A DNA stretch of 6,733 nucleotides from Thalassospiraceae bacterium (lineage in GTDB: Bacteria > Pseudomonadota > Alphaproteobacteria > Rhodospirillales > Magnetovibrionaceae): NCBI GenBank assembly GCA_030637845.1, contig DAOWFT010000197.1, positions 1 to 6,733 on the forward strand. Direction: 5' to 3'. The position numbers and the translations under genes were made by a program. Under the pieces are notes generated by a model. That model searched no databases. It was not told where the DNA came from and was given only the letters and a program-made list of their open reading frames with translations. Of this stretch, positions 1 to 4,069 are shown piece after piece (positions within the stretch are counted from its first letter, which is position 1; every line of letters begins with the position of its first letter).

Positions 1-1
1 C

Positions 2-94
2 ATAGGTGCGCTACCATTTGCTATTATTGTTTCCATAATAGGCGCAATGGCGATTTATGATTTTGTTGAAAGCTACCGCAATGAGCGTAAGTAA
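2..94 (+). CDS. BCCT-family transporter, C-terminal end only (partial)
   Basis: The reading frame is open from the left edge and stops at TAA 92-94, giving 30 residues: a hydrophobic stretch beginning IGALPFAIIVSIIGAMAI followed by a short charged tail ending in RNERK. The pattern GALPF-A/T-I-I followed by a last hydrophobic helix and a polar tail is what I know from the final transmembrane helix of betaine/carnitine/choline transporters (BCCT family), which import compatible solutes by sodium or proton symport at the inner membrane. Only the last helix is visible, so substrate and orthology cannot be judged. Its last five codons overlap the next gene, whose likely ATG is at 81, suggesting translational coupling. 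Another polytopic transporter remains possible. Confidence 0.6.
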   Translation: MGALPFAIIVSIIGAMAIYDFVESYRNERK

Positions 95-353
95 GACATT
101 GGGCATGCCTGGGTGGTTAAAATCATACCTGCGCCAACCGTTTGTGATGATCGTTTGGTTTATGGAAACTTACACAAAAAACACAACTCGCTTGCGTATC
201 TTTATGATCAATCCCGGCGCCATCAAAGCTTTTAAGATAGCAATCACGTTTACGATGTTGGTTTGGATTGTTGTTGGCTTCATGGCCAGCGATGAAGACC
301 GGGGTCGCCTAACGGAAAAAATCAGAACCACCTGGGGTGAGTTACAAAATTAA
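81..353 (+). CDS. small single-pass membrane protein of unknown function
   Basis: This encodes 90 residues from ATG 81; an in-frame ATG at 57 would add eight residues. I prefer 81 because a GAAAG stretch lies about 8 bases upstream and the start overlaps the end of the transporter frame (stop 92-94), a common coupled arrangement. The N-terminal half is amphipathic and basic with aromatic residues (W12, Y16, F21, W26, F27). One clear membrane helix runs about residues 50-69 (AFKIAITFTMLVWIVVGFMA), followed by a charged soluble tail of about 20 residues. I do not recognise a family. The position directly behind a transporter suggests an accessory or regulatory subunit, but that is inference from context only. 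Its stop codon overlaps that of the convergent RTX gene. Confidence 0.65.
   Translation: MSVSKTLGMPGWLKSYLRQPFVMIVWFMETYTKNTTRLRIFMINPGAIKAFKIAITFTMLVWIVVGFMASDEDRGRLTEKIRTTWGELQN
316..343 (-). terminator. candidate intrinsic terminator of the RTX gene, inside the convergent gene
   Basis: Read on the minus strand, AACTCACCCCAGGTGGTT folds as AAC-CACC paired with GGTG-GTT, with one bulged T and a three-base loop. After CTGA comes a run of six T. It begins 7 bases past the RTX stop codon, where a terminator would be expected. The stem is short and the T run is offset by four bases, so it may be weak. On the plus strand there is no T run, so it would not end the opposing transcript. Confidence 0.42.
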
Positions 354-2731
354 ATCAGGAAATCGTCAACCGTAAGATCGGCAAGCATTGCTCCGCCCAA
401 GGTGACACTGTCACCGGCACCAAAATCAATTACAACATCTGCGCCAACCTGTTCGGCATTTGCCATTACATCACTAAACCCGGCAAAGGCGTTAATGCCC
501 GTAATGTCGAGCGCATCTTCAATGCCGCCGGCACTAAAATCTGTAATTATGTCATTGCCGTCACCGGCCACAAAGACAAAGGTATCGTTGCCGGCACCGC
601 CGCTAAGCATATCGTTGCCAATGCCGCCAACTATAAGATCGTTTCCGCCGGCGCCATTGATGGTATCCATACCGGCAAGACCAAATAACCCGTTGGCCCC
701 CCCATCACCCAGCAACACATCGTTGCCGGTATCTCCGGTGGCGTCCACCCGGGGGACATCAACATTAATATCAACCGTGCCGTAACCGGGTATTTCCAGA
801 ACCAGCCCATCGGAACTGTATGATGTAGAGCCAGCCGGAATTTCAAGCGTTACATCAAAGCTGTAGCTACCGACGCTAATATCGGTATATGAGGTCGGGC
901 TTACGGAGCTTACAAAACCAAAATCATCCCCAACAATTGATGCGGAAAGATCGGTGGTATTGTTTTCCACATAGGTATCTATGGCCGAAATAACGCCGGA
1001 CGCATCGGCAGACCATGTTGTTACGGTGCCAAATCCCCAGCTATCTACCAATGCCTGATAGGTTGCTATCTGATCTGTGCTGACTGCGAAAACCGGGATT
1101 ATTCCTGCATCAAGCAGCAGTTGCCCAACAATGGCGGGATCTGGATAATCTTCAATATCAAAAATCGTATCGTAATTGTTTTCTGTTCCGCTCATATCAC
1201 CGGCCTGGTGGTAGGCGGAATCGGTGGTAAGAACTACAAACTTCATGGCGCCATCGCGAAAACCAATCTCGGTGCTGCTGCGAAGCGCGGTTTGCAGCAA
1301 TGCCTCCATCTGTGAATCCTTGGCATCACCGCCATAATAATATGAAAGACTGTCAAATGTGTTTTGCAGCGCAGTTTTATCGGCAGTCATGCCAATATCT
1401 GTCCTGTAGGGGAAATCTTTTGTAATGAAGCGTCCCTGAGGGCCGCTATAGCTGTAGTCACCATAAAATCCATAAGGGTTTATTGGCTTATCGCTAAAGC
1501 TGCCAATAGCTATGTTTACGTCACCGCCGGCAGTTAGCGAATCATAGAAGCTGGAAAACCCTGCCTTTGCGGCGTTTGCTTCAGCGTACATTGAATAGCT
1601 CAGGTCATTAATCAAGAGCACATCATACATCGGTGTTATATTCTGCACGTTTATATCAATAGAAAGCGTGACGGTTGACCCCGCCGAAAGCTGCACGTCG
1701 GCCGAGCTAATGGAAATAACACCGTTACCGGTGGTGGTGGTTATTGTGCTCAGGCCTAATGCCGGGGCCTGTGCAGGGTCGGATAGATCAATATTAATTG
1801 AGGGCGCAGTTGTTATTTCAACTTCCAGCTCTTCAATATTGCGAATATTAAGCCCGAACGATGTTTCAAAAACAGGATGTTTTGCACTGTGCTGACTGGA
1901 ATCCTTGAACCCATGTCCGGCAGAGCGTTTTTCGTTTGAATTATCGCTCATCCAGTTTTCAAGCTGAGATATTTCGTCTTTTAATTCCTCATAGCGATCC
2001 GCAGACATTTTCAGAACCAGTTTGTCGGACCCCTTGCCCCCATCATAAAAATTAGTAAAACCTTCGTTCTCGCCAAGGTCATAAATCAATCTGTCATCAC
2101 CACGATCACCATCTAGCACATCATTGCCGGCACCGCCGTCCATGGTGTCATCATCCCGGGTACCGCGAATGTAATCATCGCCGATATCAACCGGAACTGG
2201 CCCTGTCTCGTCATCGTGCTCATCATCATCTTCATGGTCATCGTCGGCATCAACCACCACAGGCGTTTGGGGTATGTCAAACGCTGGTGTGTGTGCCCTG
2301 TGGGCGGGCCCATCTGAATTACCAAAGTCTGAATTACCAAAGTCGGAATTTGCAAATGGGCTATGGGAAATTATGGCAGGAATATTTATATCAAAGCCGT
2401 CGCTTGCGTGGCCTTTGCCCGCAGCAAACCCAAATGAGCTTTGCATATTATGAAGGTGGCTCAAGGCACCGCTTACAAGGCTGCCTATATCGCCTTCATC
2501 ATCACCGGTATCGTAAAGTGCAAAATCGTCGCCTGAGGTGTTTAATGAGTTATCGGCATCATCATCACCACTGTCGAAATCATCACCATCTGTTGATGGT
2601 GCCGTGCGCACGAACTCAGACGCAGGCATGGCCGCGGCCTTCAATGCCGCTACTTCAACGCCAGATATTTCATCGGGCATTTCATCGGGCATTTCGTCCG
2701 TCAGGTTTTTATGATTACGCTTTTTAGCCAC
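350..2731 (-). CDS. secreted RTX protein with an integrin beta-like I/hybrid module
   Basis: This 793-residue, acidic, cysteine-free protein has no N-terminal signal peptide. Domains in order: an acidic low-complexity N-terminus (1-180) with DEMP and (G/A)NSDF repeats and two Asp-rich runs (48-81, 161-177). An RTX block (184-238, containing GGAGNDVLDGDRGDD) is followed by a helical linker, which resembles a module I recall from other alphaproteobacterial RTX proteins. Then comes an integrin hybrid/beta-I-like module (about 345-663) with MIDAS D376-x-S378-x-S380 and TTD at 502-504. A second RTX array (about 666-735) and a tail ending LTVDDFLI complete it, typical of type I secretion substrates. 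The start is GTG at 2731, set by GGAGAG 8 bases upstream. The likely role is an extracellular calcium-dependent adhesin; the ligand is unknown. The exporter is not in the window. The RTX, A-domain and secretion calls are strong; the integrin relationship rests on motif comparison from memory. Confidence 0.9.
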   Translation of the reverse strand: MAKKRNHKNLTDEMPDEMPDEISGVEVAALKAAAMPASEFVRTAPSTDGDDFDSGDDDADNSLNTSGDDFALYDTGDDEGDIGSLVSGALSHLHNMQSSFGFAAGKGHASDGFDINIPAIISHSPFANSDFGNSDFGNSDGPAHRAHTPAFDIPQTPVVVDADDDHEDDDEHDDETGPVPVDIGDDYIRGTRDDDTMDGGAGNDVLDGDRGDDRLIYDLGENEGFTNFYDGGKGSDKLVLKMSADRYEELKDEISQLENWMSDNSNEKRSAGHGFKDSSQHSAKHPVFETSFGLNIRNIEELEVEITTAPSINIDLSDPAQAPALGLSTITTTTGNGVISISSADVQLSAGSTVTLSIDINVQNITPMYDVLLINDLSYSMYAEANAAKAGFSSFYDSLTAGGDVNIAIGSFSDKPINPYGFYGDYSYSGPQGRFITKDFPYRTDIGMTADKTALQNTFDSLSYYYGGDAKDSQMEALLQTALRSSTEIGFRDGAMKFVVLTTDSAYHQAGDMSGTENNYDTIFDIEDYPDPAIVGQLLLDAGIIPVFAVSTDQIATYQALVDSWGFGTVTTWSADASGVISAIDTYVENNTTDLSASIVGDDFGFVSSVSPTSYTDISVGSYSFDVTLEIPAGSTSYSSDGLVLEIPGYGTVDINVDVPRVDATGDTGNDVLLGDGGANGLFGLAGMDTINGAGGNDLIVGGIGNDMLSGGAGNDTFVFVAGDGNDIITDFSAGGIEDALDITGINAFAGFSDVMANAEQVGADVVIDFGAGDSVTLGGAMLADLTVDDFLI
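527..736 (-). other. domain: C-terminal RTX calcium-binding repeats
   Basis: Residues about 666-735 hold successive nonapeptide-type repeats: GDTGNDVLL, GDGGANGLF, GLAGMDTIN, GAGGNDLIV, GGIGNDMLS, GGAGNDTFV, then AGDGNDIITDF. These form a calcium-bound parallel beta roll in known RTX proteins and help folding after type I secretion. Two repeats (GGANGLFGLAGMD) are degenerate in the Asp position. The remaining roughly 58 residues to the C-terminus are low in basic residues and end in a hydrophobic DDFLI motif, as expected for a secretion signal. Confidence 0.9.
743..1699 (-). other. domain: integrin beta I-like domain nested in hybrid-like halves
   Basis: This is part of the RTX protein. Residues about 345-366 (LSAGSTVTLSIDINV) resemble the strand leading into the I-like domain of integrin beta chains. 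Residues 367-590 carry, in order, DLSYSM, IGSFSDKPINPY, GDAKD, EIGFRD, FVVLTTDSAYHQAGD, EDYP, IIPVFAV and a final SADASGVISAI helix. These match human beta3 DLSYSM, FVDKPVSPY, RDAPE, KIGWRND, LLVFTTDAKTH, MDYP, INLIFAV and SMDSSNVLQLI in order and approximate spacing (recalled sequence). Residues about 615-660 (ISVGSYSFDVTLEI, then LEIPGYGTVDINVDV) resemble the returning half of the hybrid domain. No PSI, EGF, transmembrane or cytoplasmic integrin parts are present. Confidence 0.75.
2018..2182 (-). other. domain: N-terminal RTX-like block
   Basis: Residues about 184-238 include GDDYIRGTRDDD, TMDGGAGNDVLDGDRGDDRL and, after an insertion, FYDGGKGSDKLVL. The GGxGNDxLxGxxGDD pattern is a short RTX roll. 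It leads into a predicted helix (about 243-262) and a strand segment with FGLNIRNIEELEVEI (about 292-306). I recall this combination as a recurring linker in alphaproteobacterial RTX proteins. Confidence 0.75.
2313..2357 (-). repeat. three tandem 15-bp units encoding NSDF(G) repeats
   Basis: Plus-strand units TCTGAATTACCAAAG (2313-2327 and 2328-2342) are identical; a third (2343-2357, TCGGAATTTGCAAAT) is diverged. On the coding strand they give in-frame five-residue repeats, ANSDF-GNSDF-GNSD, around residues 127-140. Length change by one unit would keep the frame. Confidence 0.85.
2667..2702 (-). repeat. three tandem 12-bp units encoding DEMP repeats
   Basis: Plus-strand ATTTCATCGGGC occurs at 2667-2678 and 2679-2690, followed by a diverged copy at 2691-2702. 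On the coding strand this gives DEMPDEMPDEI, residues about 12-22, within the acidic N-terminus. The frame is preserved. Confidence 0.85.
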
Positions 2732-2739
2732 TTTATTGG

Positions 2740-2745
2740 CTCTCC
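2740..2745 (-). promoter_or_regulatory. ribosome binding site that fixes the GTG start of the RTX gene
   Basis: Minus-strand GGAGAG lies 8 bases before GTG (2731-2729). No in-frame ATG is equally well placed: the first internal Met is residue 14, inside the DEMP repeats. The GTG start is therefore preferred. Confidence 0.75.
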
Positions 2746-2772
2746 ATCTTCAGGGTATTCAATGTATATTTA

Positions 2773-2789
2773 GGTAGGGTAATTCTACC
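2773..2789 (-). repeat. inverted repeat GGTAG-N7-CTACC over the -10/+1 region
   Basis: GGTAG (2773-2777) and CTACC (2785-2789) form a perfect 5-bp dyad covering the proposed -10 box and start point. It could be a repressor operator or chance in AT-rich DNA. Confidence 0.3.
2775..2787 (-). promoter_or_regulatory. candidate class II CRP-dependent promoter of the RTX gene
   Basis: A minus-strand -10 box TAGAAT (2787-2782) matches TATAAT at five of six positions. If transcription begins at 2775, seven bases past the box, the operator centre falls at -41.5, the classic class II activator position. The -35 position (2810-2805) reads CAGGGT, which is poor, as expected when an activator replaces -35 contacts. 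The 5' leader would be about 44 bases. The transcription start is inferred, not observed. Confidence 0.5.
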
Positions 2790-2806
2790 GTTAAAGGTAT
2801 TTTAAC
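2790..2806 (-). repeat. inverted repeat GTTAAA-N5-TTTAAC in the promoter spacer
   Basis: GTTAAA (2790-2795) and TTTAAC (2801-2806) form a perfect 6-bp dyad directly beside the previous one, between the proposed -10 box and the CRP box. It is a plausible second regulator site with no identified protein. Confidence 0.3.
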
Positions 2807-2808
2807 CC

Positions 2809-2824
2809 TGTGATGGCGCTCACA
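2809..2824 (-). promoter_or_regulatory. CRP/FNR-family operator, perfect TGTGA-N6-TCACA
   Basis: Plus strand TGTGATGGCGCTCACA has both half-sites matching the CRP consensus exactly. Its centre lies between 2816 and 2817. The only gene start it faces nearby is the RTX gene, about 85 bases away on the minus strand; the plus-strand gene starts about 500 bases downstream. Which regulator of the CRP/FNR superfamily reads it cannot be told from the box alone. Confidence 0.65.
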
Positions 2825-2917
2825 TAAAATAAATAACTAGTGAATACAACACGCGTAAAATTTAAAAACAATTTTATCTAGTTTGTTTTTTCTTTTGTTG
2901 ATTTGTATGGCTTTTAC

Positions 2918-2950
2918 AAAAAAAGACGGCTCCAAAAACCGGAACCGTCT
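2918..2950 (-). terminator. strong intrinsic terminator, minus strand
   Basis: On the minus strand AGACGGTTCC pairs with GGAGCCGTCT (10 pairs with one U-G wobble) around a seven-base loop GGTTTTT, directly followed by a run of T (2924-2918). The plus-strand orientation lacks a T run, so it serves minus-strand transcription. It ends the unit containing the 44-residue gene and insulates the RTX promoter downstream of it. Confidence 0.85.
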
Positions 2951-2973
2951 ATTAAATGTAGTTTAGTGGGAAG

Positions 2974-3012
2974 AAAAAAATAAAACCAGCAACCTGAATA
3001 GCTGTTTTCAGG
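2974..3012 (-). terminator. second, upstream hairpin with T tract, minus strand
   Basis: Two mutually exclusive folds exist on the minus strand. CCTGAA (3012-3007) pairs with TTCAGG (2998-2993). Alternatively AAACAGC (3007-3001) pairs with GCTG-GTTT (2990-2983, one bulged G), which leads straight into TATTTTTTT (2982-2974). The second fold has terminator form. It lies just after the small gene's stop, so together with 2918-2950 it would make a tandem terminator. Confidence 0.45.
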
Positions 3013-3022
3013 GCGCAGGATT

Positions 3023-3157
3023 TTATGCCATTTGGGCAATACCCAAAGAAACGGCCAACAGCGAAAAGGCGCTCACGGCAAGGAATATTGAGACCGCGCC
3101 GATAACGAAGTTTTTGGCCTCAATCTGCTGTGATTTGTCTGGATTATGGGTTTTCAT
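3023..3157 (-). CDS. 44-residue single-pass membrane protein, unknown function
   Basis: ATG 3157 to TAA 3023 gives 44 residues. A polar N-terminus (MKTHNPDKSQQIEAKN) is followed by one hydrophobic helix, about residues 17-41, rich in Ala, Val, Leu and Phe, ending AQMA. AGGAAG (minus strand, 3170-3165) sits 7 bases before the ATG, and one or two intrinsic terminators follow the stop, so transcription and translation signals support a real gene despite its size. The helix is probably inserted in the inner membrane with the charged N-terminus inside. I recognise no family. Genes on both sides are separately transcribed, so context gives no function. It is divergent from the exporter operon and could share regulation with it across the 167-base gap. 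Confidence 0.7.
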   Translation of the reverse strand: MKTHNPDKSQQIEAKNFVIGAVSIFLAVSAFSLLAVSLGIAQMA

Positions 3158-3273
3158 CGCTATGCTTCCTATCTCAAAATTTCCAATATTTGTTGATGTG
3201 ATAATGGCAAAACAACCCTGAACGCGCGCTTAACCAGCGGACGGTGGCCCGGGTATCAGCAATATGGTATTGT

Positions 3274-3281
3274 TATATAAG
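3274..3281 (+). promoter_or_regulatory. possible -10 region of the exporter operon
   Basis: TATATAAG lies about 45 bases before the ATPase start in the AT-rich part of the divergent gap. No good -35 hexamer is seen 16-18 bases upstream (GGGTAT or GTATCA), so this is only a candidate. Confidence 0.22.
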
Positions 3282-3324
3282 CATTTACCTGATGAAATTT
3301 ACGCTCAGATAGCCTCAGGAGCAT

Positions 3325-4065
3325 ATGATGGATGAGGTCAACACCAATAACGCCAGCCTCCCGTCAGCCATTATTGAAGCCCGGGATGTGACCAAGACCT
3401 ACCATACCGGATTTCTTGATGTTAAGGCGCTAAGCGGTATCAACATGTCACTTTTCGAAGGTGAAATGGTGGTTCTTCTTGGTCCCAGCGGCAGCGGTAA
3501 GTCGACCTTGCTTAATATACTGGGCGGTCTCGATCGCCCGACCAGCGGACAGGTTATTTTTCGCGGGCAAGAACTAACCCGCTTTGATGATCATGCCCTT
3601 ACGCTTTATCGTCGCGATCATGTCGGTTTTGTATTTCAATTTTATAATCTTGTCGCCAGTTTAACCGCGCTTGAAAATGTGGCGCTGGTTACCGAGATTG
3701 CCCATAATCCGATGCCCGCATTCGAGGCATTAAGTGCCGTTGGTTTAAGCGAAAGAGTAAATCATTTTCCATCAGAACTATCCGGCGGCGAGCAACAACG
3801 TGTTGCAATTGCCCGGGCCATAGCAAAACGTCCGGAAATATTAATGTGTGACGAGCCAACCGGTGCATTGGATAGCAAAACCGGCATACGCGTACTCGAA
3901 GCAATAGAAGACACCAATCGAAACCTTGGTACCACAACAGCAATCATTACCCACAACGCAACCGTGGCAGATATGGCCGACAGGGTAATTATTCTTGCCG
4001 ATGGCAAAATCTCGGAAATACGTGAAAACCCCAAACGCAAGAAACCAAAAGAACTTTCATGGTGA
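3325..4065 (+). CDS. ABC transporter ATPase, LolD/MacB-type
   Basis: This 246-residue cytoplasmic ATPase powers the FtsX-type permease encoded next. All core motifs are intact: Walker A GPSGSGKST (53-61), Q-loop FVFQFYN (Q105), signature LSGGEQQR (152-159), Walker B ILMCDEPTG (172-180) with catalytic E177, D-loop ALD, and switch His H210 in IITHN. The length and the sequence around the signature and Walker B place it with MacB, LolD and DevA-type ATPases, which work with separate permeases in export or in moving lipids and lipoproteins. ATG 3325 and ATG 3328 are adjacent; AGGAG at 3317-3321 sits better for the second (6 bases). A basic C-terminal tail (KRKKPK) follows the core. The permease start is 4 bases past its stop, so the two are co-translated. 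Confidence 0.93.
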   Translation: MMDEVNTNNASLPSAIIEARDVTKTYHTGFLDVKALSGINMSLFEGEMVVLLGPSGSGKSTLLNILGGLDRPTSGQVIFRGQELTRFDDHALTLYRRDHVGFVFQFYNLVASLTALENVALVTEIAHNPMPAFEALSAVGLSERVNHFPSELSGGEQQRVAIARAIAKRPEILMCDEPTGALDSKTGIRVLEAIEDTNRNLGTTTAIITHNATVADMADRVIILADGKISEIRENPKRKKPKELSW

Positions 4066-4069
4066 TAAA

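Noticed and set aside
402..785. Plus-strand Pro/Ser-rich frame opposite the RTX repeats
   Set aside because: It is the complement of Gly/Asp-rich RTX codons, a usual shadow, and the secretion tail and RTX repeats on the minus strand are unmistakable.
2287..2727. Plus-strand frame giving a histidine-rich protein (runs such as RHHHHH)
   Set aside because: It is the antisense of the Asp-rich RTX N-terminus: GAT codons read back as ATC/CATCAT. It has no ribosome site and no family likeness.
2825..2917. AT-rich stretch as a possible origin or small RNA
   Set aside because: No iterated boxes, no stable fold and no paired terminator were seen; it looks like upstream promoter DNA.
3196..3211. Second CRP-like box TGTGATAATGGCAAAA in the divergent gap
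   Set aside because: Only the first half-site matches; the second (CAAAA) does not resemble TCACA enough to call.
3995..4069. Upstream in-frame ATG extending the permease by 25 residues
   Set aside because: It lies inside the ATPase gene, the extra residues are a basic out-of-frame copy of its end, and a well-spaced GGTGA precedes ATG 4070.
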